Source: Sacculina carcini
Taxonomy: Eukaryota; Arthropoda; Thecostraca; Sacculinidae
Assembly (NCBI GenBank): GCA_916048095.2
Contig: OU696572.1
Span: forward strand, 11,243,376 to 11,307,375
Direction: 5' to 3'
Length of the DNA: 64,000 nucleotides
Position numbers and translations under genes: made by a program. Shown one piece after another: positions 35,042 to 54,179 of the stretch (its first letter is position 1; every line of letters starts with the position of its first letter). Below the pieces are notes generated by a model. The model was not told where the DNA came from. It saw only the letters and a program-made list of their open reading frames with translations, and did not search any database.

Positions 35042-35480
35042 ATCTATGAAAACTATAGAAACGTTTTTGTGCGTTTTTAATAAATTAGGTTTTTTAATAT
35101 TCTTGAATCCTTACATACTTAGCCTAGACCCACCGTCTACTCAAATACTACGAATATGTCAGTGTATGCATGTTTGTTTGGGTGTGTGTGTGTTTTTCCA
35201 CAGTCAGCCACACTCGTTATGATGTTTACCCACAGATAACACACTGACAGCAGCGAAACTACGACCAGGTAATAAAGGTTCGCTTTTACACAACGAAACT
35301 CAGCTGTGAAACACCAGAATTCACACAGTGATGCTATGACTATCACATTGTCAAATAGCAACCATTTCCAGCTTCATATCAACTGTCACTATACACACAA
35401 TTGCTTCTCTTGAACAGAAATACAGTGTACCCCGGTTATAAGAGCGTATTTCTTCGGGCAGTCTTCTATATACTCTACGT

Positions 35481-35756
35481 CAGAGGTTCCGAACCGGTGG
35501 GTCGCGACCCCCTAGGGGGTCGAGAGAGCCGCCTGAAAAATGATTCATTCGTCAAAATTTGCAAACAAAATCCATGTTATGAACACCTGATGATTTTTTC
35601 CCGAATACATTCAATAACGATGGCATTAAAGAATTGAATGTGATAAGAATTTAGTATGAAGGTGTTTTCTAACTTATCTTATTGTTTTACTGGGGGGTCA
35701 TGGAGCCCTCCGTATTTGTCCAGGGGTCGCAAAGCGAAAAAGGTTGGGAACCCCTG
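35481..35756. mobile_element. hAT-type MITE with perfect 8-bp target duplication
   Basis: The ends CAGAGGTTCCGAACC and (inverted) CAGGGGTTCCCAACC are imperfect terminal inverted repeats of the common hAT type. Both sides are flanked by CTCTACGT (35473-35480 and 35757-35764), an intact 8-bp duplication as hAT elements make. At 276 bp with no reading frame it is non-autonomous. Confidence 0.9.
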
Positions 35757-35848
35757 CTCTACGTGTACTAATTTCCCCGGATAAATGAGATACTTTTTCT
35801 CCACTGACGACAAAACCCAGACTAATACCCGGACTACATTGCATTCAG

Positions 35849-35985
35849 GTGACAATTTGCAAAGGCAGCATGTCCTTTCAAGCTGCTACGCTTCATGTTA
35901 TGATCGACGCGATCAACACTTCAACACAATTGTCGACCACACACAGCGTGGCATTGCTGTGTATGGGTTCTGTATGTTGCGTGTC

Positions 35986-36032
<47 letters not shown>

Positions 36033-36142
36033 GCAGTCAAGTTACGAGCTTGCTGCAGGAACAAGCTGAATTATTCAGTGCAATCCAGTACAGTGTATTG
36101 GGTGCGTGCACGAGCACCAGCGCAATGGTATGGCGTATGTAA
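35849..36142 (+). CDS. Possible two-exon gene end
   Basis: Exon 35849-35958 (acceptor GCATTCAG, donor GTGTAT, phase 2) can join 36037-36142 (acceptor TCGCAG after a pure TG run, stop TAA). It would encode about 71 residues, including MSFQAATLHVMIDAINTSTQ and LLQEQAELFSAIQYSVLGAC, which look helical and protein-like. No start or upstream exon was found and no family is recognised. Confidence 0.3.
35989..36030 (+). repeat. (TG)n microsatellite
   Basis: About 21 TG units ending six bases before a candidate TCGCAG acceptor. Confidence 0.9.
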
Positions 36143-36662
36143 ATGGGAATATCACATGAACACACACAAACACAATACACACACACACACACACACACGT
36201 TCTTAAACACTGCCCGATATCCCACACAATTCATCACTTACATTTTCAAATTATTATTATTTTCACCTGCATTTTCAAACAGGGCACTTCTCGATGAGAA
36301 CAGCCATCAACACAATTCCGAGCCACACTGGTATTTTTCTCTCATACAAGTGCCATATTTCATGTTTTGTATTGAATAATATTAATATAATTAGGTAAAT
36401 TTACCGGTATAATCGCGTAAAAGATTTTGCAGTTCGTTTTTTTTAATAAAATCGCCAACTTGAAAGCCTCCAAAATGACACCACAAGAAGTAAAACAAGT
36501 TTACTCATTCACAAATGCACACACACACACACACATACTAGACAGTGCAAAACCATTGCAATCCCAGTGGTTCACAAACAAGCTGATACACATTCACATT
36601 CACGCGCACCATAGTACACTTCACAGACACACAACAGCACCACTCGCACCAGGCACGTGACG

Positions 36663-37001
36663 CTACTTGTTCTGTTTGGCGCGCAGTTTGGACCCCTTGC
36701 CTCGCAGCGTGCGCAATCGCTTCATTTCCTCCTTGAAGTCCTCGTGCTCGTCGCGATAAAGACCCAGCTGGCGCAGTCGCACCATCAGATGGTAAGTCTC
36801 GCGCAGGCGGGGGTAGTACTCGACGTAGCTGGGCATCTTGTAGCGCACTGGTTCTGAGAACATGCGCACAATACGCCGCTCACCGTGGCCCGCCTCGGGC
36901 GAGCACTCGCTGAATATGCGACAGCGCAGTCGCTCCATGCGGCGGCTGTACTGCGTGGCAGCGCGAGCTAGGTTCTGATAGTTGTAGAAGCCTGATGTCA
37001 T
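36663..37001 (-). CDS. MRPS33: Mitochondrial ribosomal protein mS33 (MRPS33)
   Basis: mS33 is a small-subunit protein of the mitochondrial ribosome. The 112-residue frame from ATG at 37001 ends LGLYRDEHEDFKEEMKRLRT, then LRGKGSKLRAKQNK. This closely matches the conserved C-terminus of vertebrate MRPS33 (LGLYRDEHQDF…KRLKKLRGKG). The N-terminal part has YSRRMERLRCRIFSE and IVRMFSEP, also in the family order. The family is about 106 residues, so the length fits. An in-frame ATG lies 12 codons upstream across CA-encoded HTHTHT; the inner ATG is preferred because that extension is repeat-derived. It is a single coding exon, head to head with TGS1, which starts about 810 bp to the right. Confidence 0.92.
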   Translation of the reverse strand: MTSGFYNYQNLARAATQYSRRMERLRCRIFSECSPEAGHGERRIVRMFSEPVRYKMPSYVEYYPRLRETYHLMVRLRQLGLYRDEHEDFKEEMKRLRTLRGKGSKLRAKQNK

Positions 37002-37813
37002 GCCCGCTCCGCGCGTGTGTGTGTGTGTTTGTGTCACACCCGCGTCGGCGATTTGAGCTGTGATTGAAACAAAATGTCAAAATGTCAACTGTGGCAACTA
37101 CTATTAAAGTCATTATTGCACTTACCTGACTGATTTGGTATCACTAGATGGCTTGAGTAAACAGCGGAAGCCGTGAAAGCATATATTAATGGGCATTAAT
37201 CCTCCTGTCTGATGAAATGATACAAAACACGTGGTTCTGCTTTCCTTGCTTTGTTTTCATAACAGTACAAGCTCAGCACCGAAAGTTATCGTGGGATAAC
37301 TATTGAGAATATATCGTATCGTGGGATAACTATTGAGAATATATGAATGAGCAAGTAAAGTGAGCAAAAATAACGTCCTATACAGACTCACCCCTGCAAA
37401 ACTAAGCTGACTGGATTAGTGCAAAATAATTATTTTTGATTGATATTCATCCAACAAAAACTAACAACTTAGCGGTAAATTGCAAGACAAACAACAACTC
37501 CACAAGAAAAACAGCGGCGTTTTAACTTACTAACACAACCACTGCACGCCGTAAAACGATAATATTCCATATATATAGTTTAGCTCAAGCCAATAATGAC
37601 GCACTAATACGTTGTTACAATTTGACATGCTTAAATTAGTATGCCTTAATATTTGGTCGCTTGTGTGTTGGTTGGTGAACGATTTAATATTGTTTATTGT
37701 TTTTTTATATACAGGAAAATAGCTTAGCGCATTTTAATACAAGTCTAATAGTTATCAACAGTGTATTTTTATTGCTATCAGGTTATTGTTTCGAGTGTTG
37801 AAAACGTGCGGTA
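37002..37813. promoter_or_regulatory. Shared upstream region of MRPS33 and TGS1
   Basis: About 810 bp between two divergent start codons. On the MRPS33 side a CA-rich leader is present. A 27-bp sequence including ATCGTGGGATAACTATTGAG is duplicated in tandem at about 37287-37345. No TATA box or other site can be fixed by eye. Confidence 0.4.
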
Positions 37814-46073
<8,260 letters not shown>

Positions 46074-46401
46074 TGTGTTATATTGAAAACATTTATATTT
46101 TTTCATATCACCAATGTCATTATTGTTGTACAATACAGCGCTTGGCTGAATTCATTGTTCGGCTATGATGAAAAATGGCAATTTCAAATATACGAAAGTG
46201 GACGTTGGATTTGTTTGTAACATGTTTGCATATTAAATTATAATGGTGTTATTTATTTATTGAAGTAGATCCGAAGTTATTTGTATTCGGCAAAATGTCA
46301 GCTTATGACGTTTGAATCAGGATTACTTGGCAGCATTACAATGAGTTCGTTTGCGCGTTATTTGTGCTCAGCACTGACATATAAGTCTTGTAATTTGAGT
46401 T

Positions 46402-47754
46402 ATGAATAATAGTAATGTTTTGTGTCTGTATTTAAGGTTATGCAGGCTGGCGTTGAGTGAGTTGAAGGAAAAGAACTTGTCGGATGAGTTCTATAATATC
46501 ATAACAAATCTGCGAGGCGCTTTGGCTTGTTGCATTTGTGGACGACTAGTGGTAGAGCCTCATGGGAATTCAGAAGAGTTTTGCGCTCATTATGTGTGCT
46601 TGCAATGCAAAAGTAGCGGTGCAAAACCGATTATTGCATGTGAATATTGTGATAAATACATTGATTATGTTCCATGTGAACAGACCAGACTGGTTGTTAA
46701 TGCGTTCAAGAAAATTTGTGAATATATCAAGGTGACGGATTGGTATGGCAGATTGCAAGTACATCTCGATGAGTTTAGCTGTACAAGAGTTGCTGAAATA
46801 ATTGATGAGGTTACGGGAAGCGCATTTATTACAGCTGAGCGTACCGAAACGCCTTTACTGCCAGTCAAGAGCGAAGAGAACTCTTGTGCACCGTCGGATG
46901 TGCTTGACGGCGGTGTCTCTTCTCCCCCCGCATCCGAAATTCCTGTCAACTCGGACAAATTCGGACGAAATTTTAACGGCTCCGATTCGATCCCTTCTAT
47001 CGCTGGTTATACCCCGTTCTCGTCGGTGCAATGCAGCGTTGATTCGACCGTTTCGTGCAACACGTCGCAACGCCCGCCTGTAGTTTTCAACGACCACTCG
47101 GTTTTTTCCATTTCGTCACCGGTAGTTTCAAATTTGGACTTCAACCAGGTGTCGGCAGCATTTGGTGTAAACGCACGTGAGGTGTTATCACCGCCTGCTC
47201 CGTTGTCATCTTTGAATCGAGGAGAACCGCGCGTCGACGCCAAAAAGAAAGCTTCATCTGGCGCCAAATCGTCGAGCGGCTGCAGGTGCGGCAACGCCAC
47301 CTCCAGGCCCGGTCAGTTGACGTGTTGTGGCCAGCGGTGTCCCTGTTATGTGGAGTCGCGCGCGTGCGTGTCCTGTCCGTGTCGAGGCTGTCGCAACCCG
47401 CACCGTCCCGGCGGACGCAAGGTGCTGCCCTACATTCCCAGCCGTCGCGGTGTGACAATTCACACTGTCGACAGTGCGCCGGGTTCGTCTTACTCGGAAG
47501 GTGGCGCGGCTCAATCGCCGCGTGGGTTTGCCTTGAACGCGTCGCTTTCACCGCGTCCACTCGTGCAGCATATGGTGTCCTATTTGGGTGTATCGGCCAC
47601 CCCCAGTCCTCCCTCTGCACTCCACTCGACCGCCTCGCCTGTCATTCAACTGGTGGGCGCTGCGAACGCCGCCGAAGCGTCGCAGAATGTGTTTGTCAGC
47701 GCGGCCAGCGTGTTCCTTCAGAACAGTGTGGCCGGACAGCATATGGTGACATGA
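46402..47754 (+). CDS. MSL2: MSL2 E3 ubiquitin ligase (RING + CXC), intronless
   Basis: MSL2 is the RING E3 ligase and DNA-binding subunit of the male-specific-lethal chromatin complex. This single 450-codon frame has an N-terminal helix-rich part and a RING-like Cys pattern (CCICGRLVVEP, CAHYVCLQCK, CEYCDKY) at about residues 43-90. A CEYIKVT segment follows, then a long Ser/Pro-rich linker. A CXC domain at about 293-345 has GCRCGNATSRPGQLTC, GQRCPCYVESRACVSC and CRGCRNPHR. The order and wording match vertebrate and insect MSL2, and human MSL2 is 577 aa, so the linker is shorter here. It starts 328 bp after the TGS1 stop on the same strand. No introns interrupt it, unlike its neighbours. A hAT-type MITE begins 46 bp after the stop. 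Confidence 0.95.
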   Translation: MNNSNVLCLYLRLCRLALSELKEKNLSDEFYNIITNLRGALACCICGRLVVEPHGNSEEFCAHYVCLQCKSSGAKPIIACEYCDKYIDYVPCEQTRLVVNAFKKICEYIKVTDWYGRLQVHLDEFSCTRVAEIIDEVTGSAFITAERTETPLLPVKSEENSCAPSDVLDGGVSSPPASEIPVNSDKFGRNFNGSDSIPSIAGYTPFSSVQCSVDSTVSCNTSQRPPVVFNDHSVFSISSPVVSNLDFNQVSAAFGVNAREVLSPPAPLSSLNRGEPRVDAKKKASSGAKSSSGCRCGNATSRPGQLTCCGQRCPCYVESRACVSCPCRGCRNPHRPGGRKVLPYIPSRRGVTIHTVDSAPGSSYSEGGAAQSPRGFALNASLSPRPLVQHMVSYLGVSATPSPPSALHSTASPVIQLVGAANAAEASQNVFVSAASVFLQNSVAGQHMVT

Positions 47755-47800
47755 TGTTATTTGCCGCTATAATTATGCGTATTAATTATTGTGTTTGGTA

Positions 47801-48052
47801 CAGTGGCGGCGCCAAGGGGGACATGGGGGGCTGGAGCCCACCCCCAAATAATAATCATGGACATTAAAATTTCTTATCACTGCGAATGAAGTCCTGTAAT
47901 TTTGGTTGAAGTTCGAGGACTGAATCAGTGTGCCCCAATCCCTTTATAATGGTCAGCGTTCCATTGTAGCTATTCATGCTTAGCCAATCCCCCTCAACTT
48001 TTTCCTTAGCCCCCTACAGCCCCTCATCGGAAAAATCCTGGCGCCGCCACTG
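47801..48052. mobile_element. hAT-like MITE in the MSL2 3' region
   Basis: The ends CAGTGGCGGCGCCA and its near-perfect inverted partner (TGGCGCCGCCACTG) enclose 252 bp without coding capacity. The flanking 8 bp (GTTTGGTA / GCTTGATG) match at five of eight positions, which suggests a decayed target duplication. Confidence 0.75.
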
Positions 48053-49026
48053 GCTTGATGCGCTGGGATTGTCGTCGTTGTGCAGGTCGTTTTCAGGTTG
48101 TTGTTGTTGTTGTGATGGGCGCCCAGATTGGCTTCTGGGTCGAGAAAGAGTCATGCTTATTTTTGTTGTCATCGGAAATTCGGAATGGCTGGATGGTTGC
48201 TCATCGCTTCGTTAACACTTTCATGTTACCCGCTTGCTTTTATGCTCGTATTTGATCATTGTCATTGCTTTTCATTAACATGGGGGTGTATCTCGGCCGA
48301 TTCCGAGCTGATTTTATTATTTCTACAGATTTATGTGCTTTCATTCATTTGCACGATTCATATGAAATGGTTGTTTGATATCTTCGTACAATACATATGA
48401 AAATTCGCGTGTCATTGTTGAAGAGATTTAAATTGGCTAAATTTCTTGAGTTAAATTTGTACGACAGGCAGATTCGCAAATATTTTAGCAAGTAAAGTTA
48501 ACTAACTGCAGCTGTCGATATTGTGAAGTCAATGGAAAGCGCACGACCTTGATATAAGACAATGAACTTATTCGTGGACAGGCGGCAATGGCTGCTCCAG
48601 AAATTGTCGGGGGGCTAGTGAAAAAGATGCGGGGACTGGCGAAACATAAAGAATTACACTCGAAATGCTCATTGTCAGGAGTTTTGGGAAAATTTATGAG
48701 GCTTCAGCTCCTAACTTTTAAAGTTAAAAGTTGGGAGTTAGTTAGTTAATTAGGTTAATTGGTATTAAGCAACTAAAGTTGGTTAACTTTTAAAGTAACT
48801 TAATAAGTTAATTCCTAACTTTTAAAGTTAGGAGTTAACTTGTAAAGTTAAAAGTCCAGCAGTCGAATTTCCAGCTGCATATCATTCAGCTGCACAAAAA
48901 CACGTGCGCACACAATAGAAAGAACAAACTAGGGAAGCTTACACCGAAGAATCACACCCTACATATTAATCCCACATAAATCAAAACACATTGATTGATA
49001 CTTAGATATAGCACCTCGTTTAGTAT
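48053..49026. other. Gene-free stretch with a self-complementary AACTTTAAAGTT cluster
   Basis: No coding exon is recognised. At 48710-48860 the palindromic word AACTTTTAAAGTT or close variants recurs several times with CTCCTAACTTTTAAAG and its complement, so the stretch can fold on itself in several ways. Confidence 0.5.
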
Positions 49027-49099
49027 GTCCCTGTAGCGCAGTGGATAGCGCGTTGGACTTCTAATCCAAAGGTCCCGGGTTCGAATCCCGGCAGGGATG
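49027..49099 (+). tRNA. tRNA-Arg (anticodon TCT)
   Basis: A full cloverleaf is visible: acceptor GTCCCTG/CAGGGAT with a G-U first pair, an A box TAGCGCAGTGG, an anticodon stem TTGGA/TCCAA enclosing CTTCTAA (TCT, Arg) and a T arm CCGGG-TTCGAAT-CCCGG that contains the B box. There is no intron. A TTTTT run 5 bases downstream can end Pol III transcription. No SINE body follows, so it reads as a true gene. Confidence 0.95.
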
Positions 49100-49636
49100 A
49101 ACATTTTTACATAAGTCTGATTAATACACCAGTTAACTAAACTCAATTCAATAGACACTTCACTCACAATCAATATTTATTTTTCAAGCTTTTACGCAGA
49201 TTAAACTAATTCGAAATGAAAAACGTGCGTAGCTGCGGTCGCTTTATTCAATCTTATCCACCATCTATAGAAAGGCCCATGTTTTAAAAACGAATTCGGA
49301 ATGAAATGCTAAAATGCGAAATGAAACACACACACACACAAGACACTGCCACAGGCCAATTAGGAGGTTGTCATGCCCATTATTCACGTGCCTGTCGCTG
49401 GAAATATTTTTTGCCCGTTTTTATTGATTCCGATCAGATCAGAGACGAGAATTTTGATTTTACAACGGCACTCTCTGATGCTATTTGTATTTTCCCTGTA
49501 AACACACAACAGTGCCTTATGTTGGCACTCGAATAACCGGATTATACACACATCTATTTGTATAGATATGTATCTTTAATTACACTTATCAATGCACATG
49601 ATCACCCTCAACTGGCACACAACACATTACACATTA

Positions 49637-49649
49637 TATATATACACAT

Positions 49650-49703
<54 letters not shown>
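49637..49703. repeat. (TA)n microsatellite
   Basis: About 27 TA units with CATATACATACATA variants on the left. It precedes a sequence holding a hammerhead-like motif on the minus strand. Confidence 0.9.
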
Positions 49704-49707
<4 letters not shown>

Positions 49708-49840
49708 GATTTGTTGAAATCAACAGCAATCTGGGCACTGTTGTGCTGGTACGATAGCTTCTCTATGCTTCGCACGATTTGTCTGTGTTCAGGAGACAAC
49801 ACACTCAGTTGTTCACTGAATTTTATTCCTCGAGGTACCT

Positions 49841-49866
49841 TTCGGCTATCACTAGCCATCGTCAGG
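49841..49866 (-). ncRNA. Second hammerhead-like core motif (candidate)
   Basis: Read on the minus strand: CTGACGA, one extra T, a GGCTA/TAGCC stem with GTGA loop, then GAAA. The layout equals the motif at 30450-30473 but the stem bases differ while pairing is kept. No stem III or cleavage site was identified. A (TA)n run lies close by, as at the other locus. Confidence 0.3.
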
Positions 49867-50232
49867 AGAAGTAGATATAACACAATGCAAAACAAAATAC
49901 ACAATATCAAACAGTACACGATAAACGGTGTTTATATACAAGGTGAGACAATATATCACTCATGTGCCAATGTGGCACCTACATAATGACACCTATGCGG
50001 CAAACGGTTGTTACAAAATTAGCACCTATGTGCCAAGGTCGATTGGTGTCGCATGGATGGGAGGGCGACATCTGGCTGTTGTTGAATGTTGATTTCACAT
50101 GCATATATATATATAGCATAAGTTTATAGCATAAGTATATAGCATAAGTTTTTTTTTGTACGTATTTACATCCACATACACCTAGGCGTATGTCCAGATT
50201 TATTCGAACTCCGTACTTATTTACAACTAGCA

Positions 50233-50262
50233 TATAAACCCGCCCGTTGTGCGGCTGGATTA
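50233..50262 (+). repeat. Dispersed family A terminal motif
   Basis: CTAGCATATAAACCCGCCCG followed by TTGTGCGG is the same start seen at the A units of the satellite field (ACTAGCATTAAAACCCGCCC). It shows that the motif also occurs outside the field, here next to LINE sequence. Confidence 0.7.
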
Positions 50263-50299
50263 TTTGCGTTGTGCGTTGCGTTGTGCGTTTGTGTTAAAC

Positions 50300-50640
50300 T
50301 CCATGGCTGGATGACAATTTACCAAGGAAAGCGCAGCGAGTAATCGCGAGACTAAGACTGGGATGCACTAGCATAACACAATTATTTAATGGAGAAGACA
50401 TCGCCACCTATATGCTCACACTGTCGAACTCCTCTCACGTGTAGTCATATAATCACGGAATGCGAGTTGTATGAGGTCTCGCGGCAACCCTTACGTTCCT
50501 ACTGCCACTCCACAAACATCCATTTTAATCTCATCAATATTTTACATCCTGACCACCCGAACGCGACTCGACTACTACTCAAGTACCTTTATGATATAGA
50601 TTTGTTTGCAAAGCTTTAATGGGAGGTGCAACAAGTTTTC
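50300..50640 (+). mobile_element. LINE 3' fragment (C-terminal zinc-knuckle segment)
   Basis: The frame at 50389-50619 reads PICSHCRTPLTCSHIITECE and ends DIDLFAKL, a CxxC-H-C ending typical of the last part of the polyprotein in I/jockey-like LINEs. Just upstream in another frame, LPRKAQRVIARLRLGCTSIT fits the preceding segment, so at least one frameshift is present. Only the extreme 3' coding part is left. Confidence 0.65.
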
Positions 50641-50769
50641 TGAGCTTCAGCGGGACGTGCAATAATAATAATAGTGTGTTTGTATTACGCCAATACAGCA
50701 GGAAATAACCGAGCAAGTGGTACAGCGCGAAATGGCCGACACCAGCCGAAGCACTTCTCCCAAACAACA

Positions 50770-50900
50770 ACAGCGTAAACCGCCTCATATTTAAACCTGC
50801 CAGTCGTGCTGAATAATTCAGAACTCAGACACGAAACAATGATAAATGACCAAAGCTTTTCATGCCCCTTGTGCGGAACAAATCTATAACAATAAAAACG
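50770..50900 (+). repeat. Family A module after the LINE fragment
   Basis: CCGCCTCATATTTAAACCTG, then GCTGAATAATTCAGAACTCA and a GTGCGGAACAAATC ending copy the internal family A order seen near 15660-15710 and 17590-17650. Together with 50233-50262 it brackets the LINE fragment. Confidence 0.7.
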
Positions 50901-51570
50901 TTATTCTGTGTGTGTGTGCACAAACGAGTTTTTCACATTTCGGTGATTTTATGTCACGGGTTTGAAGAAAACTGCTAAGCAGAATTTACAGTGTTCTATA
51001 TCCACAGATTGGAAATTTTGTCTTCTATTTAGGTGGCGTTGACTTGAGTCCAGTCACCTAGATACTAGGTGGCGTTGGTGCGAGGTATGACGTCCCACGT
51101 TACTGCGCGCTGATTGGCTGTGTAGCGTGAACGAACGCGAGTACAGTTGCCTTGAAAGTTGCCGGGCATTTTGTTGGGGCCTGGCGTCGAGTGCTTGTCG
51201 CTGCCGTGTTTGTAGTGAACGAATTCTCGTCGTGTTACCTGCGCGAAGGTGAGAGGGCTTTGCCCCGTATATTTCTCGTCGCTTGTTTACACAAACCATT
51301 ATTATATTCCACTTTTGTACATTTCGAACATTAGCCTTCCGTAATAGCCGTAAAATGCGAGGTACCATACCGTAAAAAGCATAAGATTTTTTTAGAGAGA
51401 GATTTATTGTTATTATAAACGTTATCATTCAGATAATACCATAAATCAGCCACAAAAACCTCCAAAACGAAAAACAAACCAAGTCACCTACTGCCTGCGC
51501 AGATTTTGTAATTTGTTTACTTTATCGTATAGAATTAGAATAGAATACTTTATCGTATAGAATAGAGGAC
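50901..51570. other. Stretch without recognised genes
   Basis: Contains TAGGTGGCGTTGACTTGAG and TAGGTGGCGTTGGTGCGAGG as a close direct repeat (51031 and 51065) and AGAATAGAATACTTTATCGT-type repeats (51520-51565) just before the LINE. No exon is supported. Confidence 0.4.
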
Positions 51571-53671
51571 ACTGTTAGTGAAGATGAGAAATGCGGGAAT
51601 CAAATGGGAGATAATAAAGCGAGCAAAACTACTGAAAGACGCAAAAGAGGAGGAGTACAGAAAGGTGTTTGTGTCACCAGATATGACTTACAAGGAAAGA
51701 CAAGCTGAGAAAGAAGTGAGAGAGAAGCTGAGGGAAAAGAGGGAAAATAATGAACAAGGATGGTTTATAAAGAAAGGGCAGTTGATGAGGAAGGATTTTC
51801 GGTAAGGCGGAGTAGAGACAGAGACAACAACCAGAGGAAGAACGAAGTAAACATCAAATGTGTAAATATTCAAGGGTTAACAAATGTAAAGATAGGAGAG
51901 GTGGAACAGGTAATAGATAAGTACACAATAATGTGCCTAACTGAAACACAATTGAAAAGGGATCAAATAAAAATTTCGGAAGACATCAAAAGGATAGGTA
52001 GTATGAGAGAAAACGGAGAAAAAAAGGGGGGAGGACTAATGATATTATGGAGAAAAGATGGGGAAATTTCAGTGGAACAAATAGAAACACGAGAAAGGGA
52101 TATAATTTACGGTAAATGTGCATTCGGGGGATTTAGCTTTCTGATTGTTGCCGTATATTTTCCATGCGGAAACACGGACGAGAGTAAGCGGGAGGACATT
52201 AAAAAGGAAATAGAGGAAGAAATAGGAAGAAATAATGAAAATGCTTTACTAATAATAGGAGATTTTAACGGGCACATTGGCTCTATAGGGGAGCAAAAAG
52301 AGGATAAAGGAGGGGCTATCATTAACGAGTGGATAGACAAATACAATCTTATCTTGTTAAATGGGGATACAAGATGTCAGGGGGTGTACACGTGGCAAGG
52401 GAGAGGATCAAGAAGTGTCATAGATTTTGCATTGGCAAACAGAAAGCTGTACGAAAGGTTCAACAGAATGATAATAGATGATTTAAGAGAAACATTAGAC
52501 ATTTCTGATCATAACCTTTTAGAGGTGGTGCTCACAGGGAAGGAGGCAGATGGGAGATGCACAAAAGTTGAGACGATTGAGTACTACCGAAGGGACGAGG
52601 CATCATTGAAAGTGTACGTGGACGAAGTTGGGGAAAAATGTCAGAGGGTTAAAGAAATGGACATAACCAGATTAGAAAGAGCAATGATAGAATCAGCCGA
52701 CAAAGTGCTGAAACGGACATACAAGAAGAGGGTGAGAGGGGACACGATGGAGCCAGTTTGGATGAATGAGGACATAAAGAAGGCAATAAAACTAAGAAAA
52801 TGGATAAACAGGAGACGGAGGAATGCTGGAGACGAAAAGACAAAACAAAGGTTAGACGAAGAATATCAGAAACAGAAGAGAATAGTGCAATACCAAATCA
52901 AAGAGGAGATTTCACGGCACGAGGAAAAGATTACCAATGAAATAAGAAGTGGGAGAAATCAGAGTAAAAAATTATGGGAGAATATTAATAAGCTGAGAAG
53001 ACAGGGTACGAAAAGGAATGAGGAAGTACGAGTATTCAAGGAGGGAGTGAGGCTGGAGGCTGTCCTCCTGAGTCAGGAGGACACAATACTAGAGATTGAG
53101 GAGTTCTGGAAGAAAATCTACCAGAGAGACAATACTATACCATTTGCAATTTGATTTGAGAAAAGTGAAAATAGATTTGGGAAAAGTGAAAATAGATTTG
53201 GGAAAAGTGAAATTAGATTTGAGAAAAGTGAAATTAGATTTGAGAAAAGTGAAAATAGATTTGAGAAAAGTGAAAATAGAATTGAGAAAAGTGAAAATAG
53301 AATTGATCCATGTTATTTCACACATTATGAGTATTCATTTGAAATGTTTGGAAGTGTTACATAAAATTAAGTGATATATCAATTATTTAAGCTATAAGGT
53401 CACTATTGTGCTCTCCAGTGCATTTAAATATGTATAACAAATTATTTAATTATATTCAATTCAATTACAATACAGATATGTACTACTTAATATGTACTAT
53501 ACAATTATGTGCAATGATATGTACTATGTACTACAATTTTAATACATATATGTACCGTACATGTGCTTACTTTATGAGGAATTCTATCAGCCAATATATC
53601 ATTGTCAGCGATTTTGCATAGAGCCACAGTTCTCGGAGAGCACTCGCAAGCAAAGCGTGCACACACGTGTA

Positions 53672-53736
53672 CACATACGCGCACACACACACACACACAC
53701 ACACGCACACACACGCACACACACACACACACACAT
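53672..53736. repeat. (CA)n microsatellite inside the Tc1/mariner-type element
   Basis: A CA run with a few CG interruptions. The frames through it are repeat artefacts. Confidence 0.88.
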
Positions 53737-54179
53737 CTACAGAAGCCACAATTTCAGAGACGGTACAATCCAGCTTTTGGCAAGTGTTGAGGCATCACGT
53801 GCGAATAGCGCTTGTCGTTGCTAGCCATCTGTACTATGTTTAATATTGTACAGTATATTTTTGTATATGGTGTCTATTTGTTTGTGCGAGGTAGTGTGAG
53901 TGTATGTATGTTGTATGCACGTGTAATGAGCGAGCGCAGCATTTCCAAGGAGTGAACTCGCTGGTGTGGGGATGCAGGGGTGGGGCAGTGCGCGCCATAG
54001 GGCAGTTGTTTGCGCACAACGTTCGTGTGTGTTTGTTAGTGAGGGTGTTTTAGTGGGCCATGCTGCGTTGTGATTGTGTTGAGTGGTGATATACTGCTTT
54101 TTCGCTTGAATTTAAGTACACGCGTTGTTTGAATTCAAATTGCATTGAAACGTCACGCCAGCTGATGAACGGAAAATAA

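Noticed and set aside
53096-53374. Frame with seven-residue DLRKVKI repeats, and its partner at 54651-54836
   Set aside because: They are the 21-bp repeats of the transposon's inverted termini, not a repeat protein.
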